Below are positions 35,670-47,570 of a DNA stretch of 64,000 nt, piece after piece. The notes under the pieces are model-generated. The model was not told the origin of the DNA, did no database searches, and saw nothing but the letters and a program-made list of their open reading frames with translations. The stretch is from the NCBI RefSeq assembly GCF_000400465.1, contig NW_008806279.1, positions 310,001-374,000 of the forward strand, written 5' to 3'. The DNA comes from Wallemia ichthyophaga EXF-994. Taxonomy: Eukaryota > Basidiomycota > Wallemiomycetes > Wallemiales > Wallemiaceae. How positions within the stretch are numbered: the stretch's first letter is position 1; each line of letters begins with the position of its first letter. Both the position numbers and the translations under genes were made by a program.

Positions 35670-37290
35670 ATGGGCAACATCATTTCAACAGACAACAAAG
35701 CACAAGCTACGCAAGCTAGACAACCTCAAGATTCTCCTATCGATGAAAAACATTGTTATCTTGATGAGGTATCCGAATCACAACAACTCCTGAAATCCCT
35801 CAACCTGAAAACGAGCAGCTCAGCGGAATCTTCTGAGACTGTCAAGGTGAGTAAATTATCTAATCTGGATCAAACATATCCTGATATCACACAGATCGAT
35901 ACCTGCAAGAGATGGGAAAATGACTTACTCAACAATCCAAAGAATAAATTGGCTGTCGAAACTTTCTCTAAGGGAGACATCACAAACACACTCTCTGGAA
36001 GAGCAGCTAGAATATCTGATCAAAACGTCTTCAACTTGGTTGCTTCCGAGATTGAGGACGTCACCAACCAAGCCTCAAGCGGTCGCTGTTGGTTATTTGC
36101 TTCAACAAACCTGCTGAGAAATGAGGTTAAGATGCAACTCAACATTGAAGAGTTCCAATTATCTCAAAGCTACTTGTCGTTCTGGGATAGAATTGAAAAA
36201 TCGAATCAATATCTCGAACATTCAATTGAATTGTCTGGTGAACCAATTGGAAGTCGTATCGTAGACTATATTAACAGCAGCCCAATCGGTGATGGTGGTC
36301 AATTTGATATGGTTGTTAACCTCATTAACAAGTATGGTGTCGTTCCTCAAACAATTTACCCAGAATCGCATAATAGTTCTAACTCAGGAAAGATAAACAG
36401 CTTATTAACTACAAAGTTGCGCGAGGGTGGCTTAGAATTGCGCAAGTTGAGTACATCTGCTAAACACCTCACCTCAAATCCAGAAAGTGTCGTTCGTAGA
36501 CGTAAAAATGAATTATTGGAGGAGATCTATGGCGCTGCCGTTATTGCATTCGGTCCACCACCTAGTGTGGATGAAGAGTTCGTATTTGAGTATAAAGATA
36601 AGAACAATAAAGTCAACTCAATTAAGACTACACCACTTGGTTTCACTGATAAATACCTCAATAATTTCCGTGTCAATGACTGGTACAGTTTAATTAACGA
36701 CCCGCGTAACGAATACTCTAAGCTTTACACTGTCGATAAGCTACAAAACGTCGTTGGTGGAAGACCAGTCCTGTACGTGAACACAACGGCTGATAGATTG
36801 GTAGATGCAGTCGTTACACACTTGAAGAATGGCAAACCTGTCTTCTTTGGTTGTGATGTTGGAAAATTTAGTGAGAGGAATGGTGGTTTACTTGATCCAA
36901 AATTGTTTGACTATGAACTTGCATTCAATCTTAAGCTTGGTATGAACAAAGCAGATAGGTTAGCAACTGGAGAATCCTCAATGACGCACGCGATGAGTAT
37001 CAACGCCGCTCACATTGTTGATGGTAAAGTACAGAGATTTAGAATTGAGAATAGCTGGGGTAAGGATGCAGGACAGCACGGCTATTACATTTGTACCGTT
37101 GACTGGTTCAAGGAGTTTGTTTACCAGGTTGTTGTTAACAAATCATTGGCGCCAAAGGATCTTAACGCGGTGTTTGAGAACAAGGATGATGTACACGTCC
37201 TACCTTGCTATGATCCGTGAGTAGAAATGTTTTGGATGATAGAATAATCTCTAACACTTGCTCAGTATGGGTGCTCTTGCATACTGTTAA
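35670..37290 (+). CDS. BLH1: Bleomycin hydrolase (C1 cysteine aminopeptidase)
   Basis: Papain-fold homohexameric cysteine protease with aminopeptidase activity. Exons 35670-37216 and 37266-37290 give 523 aa. Catalytic Cys in NQASSGRCWLFASTN, His in MTHAMSINAAH and Asn in FRIENSWGKDAG, all present. The last exon adds MGALAYC, so the mature end is restored only by splicing. The N-terminus (MGNIISTDNKAQ) has an N-myristoylation-like MGxxxS start and an extension of roughly 40 residues before the conserved domain; yeast also makes two N-terminal forms. Confidence 0.95.
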
Positions 37291-37488
37291 GGTTTTGCTG
37301 ATTAAGAATGTAATGAAATATTTTCACGTGAATTGAATTGTTTAAGAATCAGCGAATTATCAATAATACATGACAATATCTCAATCGTTTACGAAACAAA
37401 ATGACACACATTAACTAAAGTAAAAACCAAGCACTATTATTCAAAAGAACTTGTAAATAATGAGTACATTTCAAAAGCGTCAAAGAGT

Positions 37489-38150
37489 TTAGAGGTCAGC
37501 TCTGATAGCGGCTTGACGTTTGAGGTTCTCGAGTAATGGACCTTGTGGCTTGATGTATTGCACATAAGCACCATCCTTTTGAACGCGACCTTCACCACGC
37601 ATCTTCAAGTATTCCTCACGGTCGAGGTTAGTGAAACCCCACTTCTTAGAGACAATGATCTTTTGACGACCTGGGAACTTGTAACGAGCACGACGGAGAG
37701 CTTCCTTAACGACGTGTGCGTTACGGTCTTGGCAACGAATGGAGATCAAGACTTGACCAATTTGAACACGAGCAACGGTACCGTATGGCTTACCCCAAGC
37801 GTGTCTCATACCTTGTTGCAATCTATCAGCACCAGCGCATGACAACATCTTGTTGATACGGACGACGTGGAATGGGTGTACACGGACACGCAAGTGGAAT
37901 GCTTCCTTACCAGCGGTCTTGACAATGTACTTGTTGCAAGTGATACGTGCAGCCTCAAGAGCTTCTGAGGAGAGTTGTTCAAGCTCGTCAGAAACCAAGT
38001 GAGCGCAGTATGGGAAGTCGTCGACAGCAGCTCTCTTACGACCTAAGTCGAAGATACGAATCTTTGGGTCTGGAACACCACGGTTGTATCTAGACTTTGG
38101 GAATGGCTTGTTCTTGATGTATCTGTAGCAACGGAATGGTCTTCTACCCA
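37489..38150 (-). CDS. RPL10: 60S ribosomal protein L10 (uL16), start codon split by an intron
   Basis: Large-subunit protein close to the peptidyl transferase centre. The family begins MGRRPARCYRY. Here the genome has a CTCATAG acceptor at 38151 followed by TG-GGT-AGA-AGA, so the A of ATG must be the last base of an upstream exon; A|GT donors exist between about 38183 and 38215, and a CCTAAC branch site precedes the acceptor. Spliced length is 220 aa. Seen: [52 protein letters not shown] and [20 protein letters not shown]. Apart from the start, the gene is uninterrupted. Confidence 0.93.
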
Positions 38151-38172
38151 CTATGAGTTTGTTAGGTTTCAC

Positions 38173-38629
38173 TGCTTGATACTTTTATTTTTAACGCACT
38201 ACTTTATTACACTTGGTGGCAAGGACGCAAAGAAACGTAAGTCCAATTCAGCGAAACCCTAAGATGAACTTCGATTTGGGTGAAATTTAAAATCGACCGA
38301 GAAAAGAAAAAATGAAGGAGCGCAGATTTTATAGTGGGCGAGGTGAAGTTTTGACGAAGAGAATATTCTAGAAAATTCTAAACCAAACAAGATTATTTTA
38401 GTTTAGAAGGAAAACAAGTATTAATGCGGTATGTAGATATTACACAGATTTACACCGGTTTACATCTTTGTTCGACTCCTGGGAATAAATGGGGCTGACG
38501 AGGAGAAACGGGTCGGATGACGACAAGGCGCAGCCACAAGTACTTAAATAAGAGGTTAATTGTACAGAAAAGCCAGTTTGTTGTCTAAGATCACTATAAC
38601 GGATGGCTTGAAACGCTCAATTCGAAGAA
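38173..38629. promoter_or_regulatory. Divergent upstream region of RPL10 and a small charged-protein gene
   Basis: 457 bp holding the RPL10 5' leader, its unplaced first exon and the promoter. A GTTCGACTCC-like stretch at about 38468 looks like a tRNA B box, but no matching A box or acceptor stem is present. Confidence 0.4.
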
Positions 38630-39192
38630 ATGCTCGCTATGATGAACAGGGAGCGTGATAAGGAGAATAAGAAGCTGCTTTACACCGAAAACATAGCTGA
38701 GATCAGCAAAAAGACCAAAAACGCACTAAAAAAATACAAGGAAAAGACAGAAACTGTCATTAAGACCGAGTGGGGATTTTTCGTCAATCCTAACCAGCGC
38801 GAGGACGATGCCATGCTCTTGGCATCAGTAAAACATATCTCTAAAAACGAAGCTTTAATGCTTATCTGTTCGCGTCCCAACTTCCTCAACCCGCGTCAAG
38901 TACGTCGCGTCATTAGATTGCAATGTCTGACATATGGCATTTGACCTCTGCTCTTTCCGAGGGATTAGAGAAGGCGAAAACTCACTACGATGGAATGGAC
39001 TACTTCAACACGAGTATCGAAGGTGCGGCGACTTATAAGAAAAGCCTTGACAATCTTCAACTCCAACACGATCGCCGCAAGACCGTCGCCGCTAAAGCAG
39101 CCGCAGCAGCTGATAAGAGAAAGGCCAAAGCAGGAAGCGATAAGCCCAATATTACCTATCGCACTCTTTATAACAAGAAAAGGAATATGTGA
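38630..39192 (+). CDS. Small highly charged protein, unknown
   Basis: Two exons: 38630 to about 38899 ends in FLNPRQ, and the second opens GLEKAKTHYDGMDYFNTSIE. The intron (GTACGT donor, TCTGAC branch, CCGAG acceptor) is in phase 0, giving about 160 aa. It is Lys/Glu-rich with helical heptads (NKKLLYTENIAEISKKTKNA) and an Ala/Lys-rich C-terminal helix (TVAAKAAAAADKRKAKAG). No domain recognised. A stop lies upstream in frame, so the ATG at 38630 is taken as the start. Confidence 0.5.
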
Positions 39193-39660
39193 AGCTTTGT
39201 ACTGACTCGTATTGCTTGTAATATCACATATGTTGTAACACATTTGTAATATCCATTTTTCAATTGATATCATTCATTTCTTTAACTGTATCACCTTGCA
39301 GCTATCACCTTCCCTGTTGAGCCACTTACTCTGCTCGTAAGGATCCGGAGATTTCAATTAAGTAGAATTGATCGACAAGACAATCAATGTTAAGAGAAGC
39401 GCGGCAGGAAAAGATGCTTGCCTTACAGCATTCTGCGTTTCGATTTCTCTTTCCCCAATTCATATCGACTAGAAACCCACACAAGCCATCACTGATAAAA
39501 TAACGATTGCAATCGCTCAGGCACAAACAAATCTCTTTAACAATTAACCTGTCTTGTCATGAAGTGAGATTAAAGGCTTGTATCTTTGGGGATGATTCAT
39601 TACAAAGCTCTATAGAAGATAAAAGTAAAGATTATCATTTAACTTTAACTTGATAACCTT
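39193..39660. other. Intergenic, nothing recognised
   Basis: About 470 bp between the small charged-protein gene and the decayed ClpB copy. No homology to the chaperone could be traced upstream of 39661. Confidence 0.4.
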
Positions 39661-41180
39661 GATAAAGCGGAGGGCAGCATCGATGATGGGATCTTTACTA
39701 AACCTAAAGCAGCGCGTGGATTGCAGTTTGGTGGTGCAACTATCGCGGATGAATATTGCAAAGTTTTGGGAAGGATGGCGGTCTGGCTAGACGCCTCCAG
39801 CCTGTGCAATATTCGAATAACTTAGCCTTGTAGTTACCCTCTCCCCATACTCAGAGGCTTGAAGATTCGGTACGAGACTCATCATGGTGTCACAATTAGC
39901 GACGATGCTCTCTTAGTCGCTGCTAAACATAAAGATAGATATATTAGCGATCACTTTCTGCCAGATAAAGCTATCGATCCTGTAGACGAAGCTTCGTCCA
40001 CCCTCAAATTAGCACAGGAAAGCAAACTAGAGTCATTGGCCAAGCTAGACTGAAACATTCTCGAGATACAACAGCGCAGACTTCTATCATCTTGGTAAAT
40101 ACACCAACTCGTACGGTATATTAAATTACAATTCTTACAATGTCTAAAAAGGCGCAGAGATACGCTATAAAAGCTCGTCAACGAATACAAAGACGAGCCA
40201 GAGAGACTGACCAAAGTTTGAAATGAAGGGAGAGTCAAGATTTCTGACGCCAAGGTCGCTAAAGAGGAGCTCGAAAGAGCGTACAATGACTGGGAATTTC
40301 ACAAAAACTTGGTGATTTCGAGGGGCGTTGAAACTGCGCTAGAAAAGTATACCCATCGCTTCAACGTGATATTAAAGTAGCGGGGAAGCAGCTAAAGAAG
40401 GGATGACACAGCAAGAGTCGTTTCCTGGATGACTGGCATACCAATCAACAACCTCATATAAGGCGAGATTGAGAAATTGCTTCACGTGCATGTCTTGCTT
40501 TTCGCTGTTTTCTTTACACTAATAACCACACGCAGCTCGAAAACAAATCGATTGAGAGGACTATTGGACAGGCCCGCATAGATACAAGTGCAAATGCCGT
40601 CCAAATGTCACCAGCTGGTTTGCAATCAGACAATAGATCCGTTGCGTCATCTCTCTTCCTCGGCCCAAAAAGCACCTGCAAGACAGAGCTATCGAGAAAG
40701 CTATCCGGGGCATTGTTAAATGATCAGAAACAAGCTTTGATCAACATCAACATGTCGGAATATCAAGAAAAGCATACAGTATCGCCTTTGGTCGGTGCAA
40801 CTCCTAGATATGTAGGGTACGAGGAATCAGGACAGTTATCAGAAGTGATGAGACGTCGACCATACTCAGTCGTACTGCTTGATTAGTTTGGGAAGGTACA
40901 TCAAGATATATCCAAAATCGTGCTACAAATGCTCGATGAATGCACCTTGACAGATAGCCAAGTTCAAGCCTAAATTTAGGAAACAAATATTACAGCCATC
41001 TCTAACCTCGGCTCTTGAGAGTATCTCAGAACCGAGAGTCCAGATGAGAATGTTATCCAGGAAGCTACCAAAGAGGTGTTAGAACGGGCTGAGAGAATGT
41101 ACTCTCCGGAGCTTTTCAATCGACTTGATCATATGTTGTTTTTCAACAAACTCAACCACAGGTCTATCAGACATGCTAGA
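39661..41180 (+). pseudogene. Decayed ClpB/Hsp104-type AAA+ chaperone
   Basis: Fragments of a Clp/Hsp100 disaggregase appear in collinear order across several frames: KAEGSIDDGIFTKPKAARG (around 39667), then [20 protein letters not shown] and [20 protein letters not shown] (39860-39990), [20 protein letters not shown] (second Walker A, eroded from GPTGVGKTEL), [40 protein letters not shown] and finally ERMYSPELFNRLDHMLFFN (about 41100). Internal stops (after VVLLD, in VQA-stop-I-stop) and frameshifts separate them, and the N-terminal domain is missing. No intact copy is in the window. Confidence 0.87.
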
Positions 41181-41204
41181 TTGCGTATCAGTTAAGTCGA
41201 TAAG

Positions 41205-41860
41205 ATGCTAGGGGAGAAGCAGATGCGTTTAAATGTGAGGTATGAGAGTTTCGAACATTTGGCATTGGAAACTCACCAGCATACGGCGCTAGAGCTATTT
41301 GGGAACTGTAGGGACTGTTTGAGCGACTTCCACTTGATGTGTGCTAATGCTAATACATACAACGAACCGAGATCATGGGTTGCAGAAGATGCAGATAAAT
41401 TACAAGCGGGAATGGATCAGGCGTGGAACGAGGGTTAAAACACAGGCGTACCTGAATCGGAGATGCCAGCTGAGGCATTAGAGCCAGTACAGGCAGCACA
41501 GATGTTGGGTGCTGCAGCGCAGAATGCAGTGCCAATCTAACAGCAACAAGCAGCGCTACCACCTCTTCAAACACAAGCTTTGATGGAGACAAAACCACAA
41601 CCACAGCCTCAATAAATGATTGGCGCGTATCTTGAGCAAAATCAGGGGCAAGTGCCTAATGCTGGTATGCGGCATGCAATGTTCCAGGCACCAGCTGGAT
41701 GTGGAGGCGTCGATGCGGGCGCATTTATCGCAGATCCTAGAACAATCAACAACAAGCGTTTTATCAGCAGCAGCAACAGCAAGTGTTATAAGAGTAAGAA
41801 TGAGAGCAAGTGCATTAAACAGAATTGGTCAAAGCACATAAAAATTGGTCACAAATAGGG
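41205..41860 (+). pseudogene. Bromodomain-containing gene relic
   Basis: The frame starting at 41205 reads DFHLMCANANTYNEPRSWVA followed by EDADKLQ, close to the C-helix of bromodomains (D-x-x-L-M-x-x-N-x-x-x-Y-N-x-x-x-S-x-V). It then passes a stop into Ala/Gln/Pro-rich sequence (MPAEALEPVQAAQMLGAAAQ, QQQAALPPLQTQALM), another stop, and EQNQGQVPNAGMRHAMFQAP. This looks like the tail of a chromatin-remodelling or transcription cofactor. It directly abuts the ClpB relic, so the two decayed pieces may have been brought together by rearrangement. Confidence 0.55.
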
Positions 41861-42357
41861 CTGGTAAACTTGTGAAGCTTGAATCGAAGCAAGTAAAAAT
41901 TATCAAAATTAGTAGTTTAGGGGGAAATTGGAGTATAAAACCGTAGTATTTGGTTAATTGTATTATCTTTATTCATTTTCCTAGTTTGCAAAATATGATT
42001 TGCTGACGAATACCACCTACCTGTACACGCCAGGCTGCTGAGGTGAGCTCGAGGTGGAGAGGAATGAGTAAAAGGGATTTTATATAGCTTTTATAGCTTT
42101 AAATCTGGGTATACATAGCAATTATGCATATATCATCCACACATCACACAGCACTCAACTCAATGTGATGTTATCAACTCGAAACCCATCAAATAAAATT
42201 TAAGCTTTTATTTAAAAATAATTATAATACTACAAATATACTATCTCATACATTTACACATTCCCTCGAAAAACCCCGCTGAATTTTTTTAAATTGATCG
42301 TTGCGTTCAACTCGTCGCCTTCTTCAAACTTTCCTCTAGGTCTCTCAGGTTACGGTA
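41861..42357. other. A/T-rich intergenic and RPL13 promoter region
   Basis: About 500 bp with poly-T and AAAATAATTATAATAC-like stretches and no gene. The 3' part is presumably the RPL13 promoter and 5' leader. Confidence 0.45.
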
Positions 42358-43131
42358 ATGGGTTAGAAACTAATTTACATTCAAGTGCACGTTATCTTAC
42401 TCTTTTATAGGTTTTCGCCACAACAACGTTCTTCACCGTTAGTCTAATCCAATTCCCACTCCAACTCAAACTTACTCTCCCTAGGCAACCACTTCAAGAA
42501 GGATTGGCAATCAAGAATCAAGACTTGGTTCAACCAACCTGGTAAGAAGAAGAGCCGTCGCGTTGCTCGTTCAAACAAGGCCGCTGCTCTCGGTGTGAGA
42601 CCATTGGAAAACCTTCGCCCAGCTGTTCGTTGCCCAACCGTCCGTTACAACCGTAAGCTTCGCGCTGGTAAGGGCTTCTCTTTGGCTGAGTTGAAGGCTG
42701 CTGGTATCCGCCGTAAGGAGGCTCTCTCAATCGGTATTCCAGTTGACCACCGTCGTCGTAACCTCTCCGAGGAGGGTCTCAAGTTAAACGTCGACCGTCT
42801 TCAAGCATACAAGGCTCGTTTGATTGTCTTCCCACGCAACTCCAAGAAGCCAGCCAAGACTGACTCCAAGGACTTATCTGGTGAAACTGCACGTGACGTT
42901 CAAGCCGTTGTACCAATTCCAGCAGGAACTGTACCAGAAGGTCCAAGAAAGATCTCTGATGGTGAGCGTGAAGCTAAGGCATACCGTACCCTTCGTGAAG
43001 AGCGTGCAAACGCACGTCACGATGGTGCACGTAAGGTACGCGCAGCTAAGAAGGCCGAAGAAGAGGAAGCAAAGTGAGTAGATGTTGATGTTGATAATTA
43101 ACTACTAACACAAGATAATAGGAAGAAGTAA
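42358..43131 (+). CDS. RPL13: 60S ribosomal protein L13 (eL13)
   Basis: Exons 42358-42361 (4 nt), 42411-42437, 42485-43073 and 43122-43131 give 209 aa. The spliced N-terminus MGFRHNNVLHRNHFKKDWQ matches eL13 and proves the two tiny leading exons. Seen afterwards: KTWFNQPGKKKSRRVARSNK, RPLENLRPAVRCPTVRYNRK and GKGFSLAELKAAGI. The last exon completes a KKK tail. The two introns near the start codon follow the pattern of the other ribosomal protein genes here. Confidence 0.95.
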
Positions 43132-43293
43132 AAAGGTAACTCATTTGCTTCAAATTCGGTTGTACGCATATAAAAATATTCAGATGAGAATAACTAAACG
43201 ACTGTGTCTGTGTTTTTGAGTTTGACTTGAAGTTGAATTAATAAAATTTTATATTCATCCAATAAGTTGAATAAAGGCACTTAATAAAAGTCG

Positions 43294-44339
43294 ATGATGT
43301 CTGGTGATGTGGACAAAGGTGTGGATAGGAAAGGGATAGAAGATGAGATTAAGCATTTGGTGAGTTTTCGAATACGTTTGGATGTACTCTCTAATAATCA
43401 TAACAGACAAATGAATTAAATGAATCAAAAGATAACAACTCGCAATTGAGTGATGATCTCAAAGTCGCTAGATCTAATTTAACTCTTTCTGAAGCTAATT
43501 TTGAAATGCTTGAACAAGTTATTCATAATGGTACTCGATTCGCTGGTAGTAATTCATCTACCTCATCTGACTCCATTCAACTTAACATACTCGATCAACT
43601 CAAAAAGTTGAAGTCTCAGAATGTTATTCTCTCCCAAGAGAAATCTCAACTTGAGGAGGAATTTGAATCTCTATCTCAAGCTTTATTCGAAGAAGCTAAT
43701 AATATGGTCGCTGAGGCTAGGAAATCTAAATCTCAGATTGAAAATTACAATAACAACTTGGTTGAAGAAAACAAATCTCTCAAATCTATAATAAAATCCT
43801 TACAATCTGATCAGAGTAAGCGAACCTCCCTTTCCCTGCCAATGACTATACCACCACCACCTAAACCTCCCAATATTTCATCTTCTTCCTCTACTACTTC
43901 AATTCAGACGCGTTCTTCCTTAAAAAATATTAACTTGAAAGACGATGACTTTGACGATGATCTACAGCAATCTGCTCCTATCGTTCGACCATCGAGTGAG
44001 AAGAAACCAATCAATTCTATTCCTATACCCAATCAATCTCCTCCAACTTCCCGTTTAAATCGAGTCAGACAATCTTGGTTTAGTAAATTCAATAAAGCCA
44101 ACAAAGTTGATGATCCTTTTGATCTAAATGAAGGTTATGGCGCTTTGATGTCTTTGAACGTTGACGGAGAAGAAGATAATGATGATAAAGAAGTCTTAAT
44201 GGATAATCTTTCGAATCAAGATGATAAAGCTGCTCATCTTCCAAAGAGTCCCTCATTTCCCACTTTATCTCCTTCGAATGTAATGTCCGGAAGGACATCT
44301 TCATTCCCATCTATACCACAACTAAAATCGTTTAAATAG
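43294..44339 (+). CDS. SEC2: Sec2-type Rab guanine nucleotide exchange factor
   Basis: Coiled-coil GEF for the Sec4/Rab8 class, acting on secretory vesicles headed for the plasma membrane. Exon 1 (MMSGDVDKGVDRKGIEDEIK) joins over a 49-nt intron to TNELNESKDNNSQLSDDLKV. The GEF signature is the continuous coiled coil ending EFESLSQALFEEANNMVAEA, the Sec2/Rabin8 consensus. The C-terminal part is Ser/Pro-rich (MTIPPPPKPPN, SPSFPTLSPSN) with an acidic stretch. Shorter than yeast Sec2 (about 340 versus 759 aa). Stops convergently 14 bp from the PET8 stop. Confidence 0.82.
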
Positions 44340-44353
44340 TCTATCAATACAAT

Positions 44354-45319
44354 TTATTCATCTGAAAAATTTCGCAAATGCTTTTTGGCATACTCATAAC
44401 ACCCAAGTTCTAACCCTGCTCCAATCCCAGCAACAGAAATCCTTAGCCAAGCTGATTTGAATAGAAATTTGAAACCCTGAGTCCTTGAAATGCTCAGTCC
44501 TACCTTCATCAAATTGGATTTATCATGGCTGTCCACTTGATTTAACATTATACGCGTTTTAATTACATCTAATGGCGTAGTTATTAATGCTAAGGGTATG
44601 GCAGATAGTCCACCTGATACTAATGCTGCATTTGGTTTTGATATTTGATACCTATTTTCTAGATTAAGTTTGAGGTTTTCATATAACGGGAAATATGCCG
44701 CCGTTATAGGTAGATTTCTAATAACAACAGCTTTATAACCATACTTGACATCTGTCCATGCTGATGGAGATTTAAAGAATGACGTTGCTATGCTTAGTGA
44801 AGATTTTTGATTAGATTCAATCTGAGCTCTTTGTTTAATGGTATCTGCGGGTGCAATAGCTATAGAAGCGATCAATTCTGCTAAACAAGATGAAGTTAGT
44901 TGAGTAAAAGGTTGATTAAACAAATGCGACAATTCCCATTTTGCGTTCTCGTAAGCAACAAAGAATAGAGCGGATGCAGGTATTGTTGTTATTATAACAC
45001 TACCAACTCCATTATACAGCCCCTTAAAATTCAAAGTTCTGATAAAACTTCTCGAAGACGAGGTCGACGATGATGCCTGCATTCTAAGTGTTGAAAGTAA
45101 GTCGAGTGAGCCTAAGTCAGAGTAATACAATTAACCTTGTTTTAATCGTATCGGAAGGATCTTTATTTTGTTAGATTTTACCAGTAGTCATTCTATCATG
45201 CATACAGAAGAGTACATCAACGAAAAATGCAGCAATAGCGCCTGCCTTTTTTTAGATGTAAAATAATGAAGAGAAATTTACGAGAATCTTACCACTGCGA
45301 TCTCCGAGCTTTGATCCAT
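44354..45319 (-). CDS. PET8: Mitochondrial S-adenosylmethionine carrier
   Basis: Inner-membrane SLC25-type carrier importing SAM. Four exons from the ATG at 45319: MDQSSEIAV, then AGAIAAFFVDVLFY, then PSDTIKTR, then MQASSSTSS onward. Splicing is required to rebuild the first carrier signature (YPSDTIKTR). The second is APADTIKQRAQ and the third TTPLDVIKTRI, so all three Px(D/E)xxK(R) repeats are present. FKGLYNGVGSVIITTIPASA matches the SAM-carrier subfamily, which is why it is preferred over other carriers. The start lies 19 bp from the divergent aldehyde dehydrogenase start. Confidence 0.87.
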
Positions 45320-45338
45320 CTCGTAAATGTTGTCAACG

Positions 45339-47570
45339 ATGATGGCGAGCTTGGCTGGGATACTTTTGATAATAATTTTATTTCTTTGGAGCTATAGACT
45401 ACTTTTTAAAAAGTCAAAAGTCGTTTCAATAAGTTATCCAAAACCAATTGTTAGTTTTCTTGTATGATTTGATTATCTCTCTTATCTTTCATAGCAAGCA
45501 AATGCTAATTGGGTTGGTAAAACTATTGATAAGCCTTCCTTAATTTCACATAAATCTGATCCTTCCCTCTTTCCTCAAGGCGCTGATCGACTCGGAGATC
45601 ACATAACCTGCTATGATCCTTCCACCGCACAATTCATCGATTTAATCAAATCTGATAATGCCTCTGATATCAATGCGAAAATCAGTTTAGCTAAATCCTG
45701 TCAAAATAGTTGGTCAGCTTCATCCTGGTCACGCAGATTCAATGTTCTAAACACTCTTTTGGACTGGTTGACACGCGATATCGACAATTTAGTTGATGTT
45801 GCTTGCAGGGATACTGGTAAAACTAGTCCGTCCTTATTAATTCCTAAAGTATCATCGTAACTAACCCCATCCAGAAATCGATGCTGCTTTCGGTGAAATC
45901 TTGACAACCGCAGAGAAGATCAAATGGTCTTTAAAAAACGCTAAATCTATATTGTCCCCTCAGTCCAGGCCGACTAATCTGTTACTCGCTCACAAGTCCT
46001 CAAAGGTACTTATCTTATCATCTGAATCTACTCACACTCAGTTCAAACTAATAGATCTACTATGAACCTTTAGGTCTCACCTTGGCTTCTGTTTCCTGGA
46101 ATTAGTACGTTTACTTTGTGCTTTTCACTTTACAGAAACTGATTCATATCATTCTAGTCCGGCTCACAATTCACTGTCACCAATTATTTCATCTTTAGTT
46201 ACAGGTAATGCTTGTATCGTCAAAGCTTCGGAATTTGTTGCGTGGTCCTCCAATTGGTTTGTTGGAGCTGTCAAGGAAGCCTTAAGAGTGAATGGTGAAG
46301 ATCCAAATCTGGTTCAGGTATGTTATTTTAACCTGTTGACCTTCTTTGCCTAAAACATCTCTTTAGCTCGTTGTATGTTACCCAGATATCGTTGAAACAC
46401 TGACAACTTCACGTGATATCGATCATATTACCTTCATTGGCTCAGAGCTTGTGGGTAAAAAGGTTGCTTCAGCCGCTTCTGTAAATCTCAAGCCCTGTTG
46501 CATTGAATTGGGCGGAAAAGATGCTGCCGTAATTTTAAAATCCACTGATTTGCACTTTTTCGAATCAACCTTTTTGAGAGCTACGTTTCAAGCAGCTGGT
46601 CAGAATTGCATTGGTATGCCAATTCGTTGTCAAATCTTTCAAACCATCTTAGTCTCATTCATAGGTATTGAAAGGTTCATTGTTCACAATGACATCTACG
46701 ATCAATTTGTCAGTAGAATGCACGACCGTATCAAAGATTTGCGTCTCGGAACGTCATCTGGCAGTAATACTTGCGTCGACGTTGGTGCAATGATATCCAA
46801 TACACGATTTCAGCAGCTGGAAGGCCTGATAAATGATGCCGTTAAATTGGGTGCAAAGGTTTTGCATGGCGGTAAAAGGTACACTCATCCAGAATATCCG
46901 AATGGTCACTACTTTGAACCGTGGGTTCAATTACATCTTTTTTATTACTAAACTAAAAATTATCATAGTACATTGCTAGTCGACGTCACCTCTGAAATGG
47001 AGATATTCCATCAAGAATGTAGGTTGATTAAGGCACTTGTTCTAATCCCTAAATACGTTATAGTGTTCGCTCCTGTTATGACAGTTATAAAAGCCTCATC
47101 AACTAAGGACGCCATCCATTTAGCAAATAATACAAGATTTGGACTTGGTGGTGCAGTTTTCGGCAACGATCAAGCAGAGTGTTCCTTAGTTGCTCATAAT
47201 ATGAAATGCGGTATGGTCAGGTAAGATTCTGCCCAACAGAGCGTTATGATTGTCTCATTACCTTATCAGCCTGAATGACTTTGGCGTCTTTTATCTGAAT
47301 CAATCTATGCCATTTGGAGGGGTTAAATCAAGCGGATATGGAAGATTTGGTGGGTGTGAAGGATTATACGGCTTGTGCAATCCGAAAGCTGTTATTGAAG
47401 ACAGGTTCTTCTCATTGATAAGAACTCCGATACCTAAGCCTTTGGACTATCCAGTCAAATCTACAACCGCATCATGGCATTTTGTGAAAGGACTAATTTT
47501 ACTCGTTTACGCCGAAACTCTAGCTGACAAAGTTACCGGTCTAATGAATTTGTTGAAAAATTCCTTTTAA
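45339..47570 (+). CDS. Membrane-anchored aldehyde dehydrogenase (Msc7-like)
   Basis: NAD(P)-dependent aldehyde dehydrogenase with an N-terminal anchor (MASLAGILLIIILFLWSY), as in the fungal Msc7 group. About eight introns. After intron 1 the protein reads QANANWVGKTIDKPSLISHK. Catalytic Glu in CIELGGKDAAVI and Cys in FQAAGQNCIG are both present, as are IYYEPLGLTLASVSWNYPAH, DHITFIGSELVGKKVASAAS and NQSMPFGGVKSSGYGRFGG. The C-terminus has another hydrophobic stretch (FVKGLILLVYAETLAD). The first ATG (45339) is immediately followed by a second (45342). Substrate unknown; anchored members of the family act on long-chain aldehydes. Confidence 0.88.

Noticed and set aside
38462-38480. tRNA B-box-like GTTCGACTCC
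   Set aside because: No A box, acceptor stem or anticodon arm could be paired upstream.
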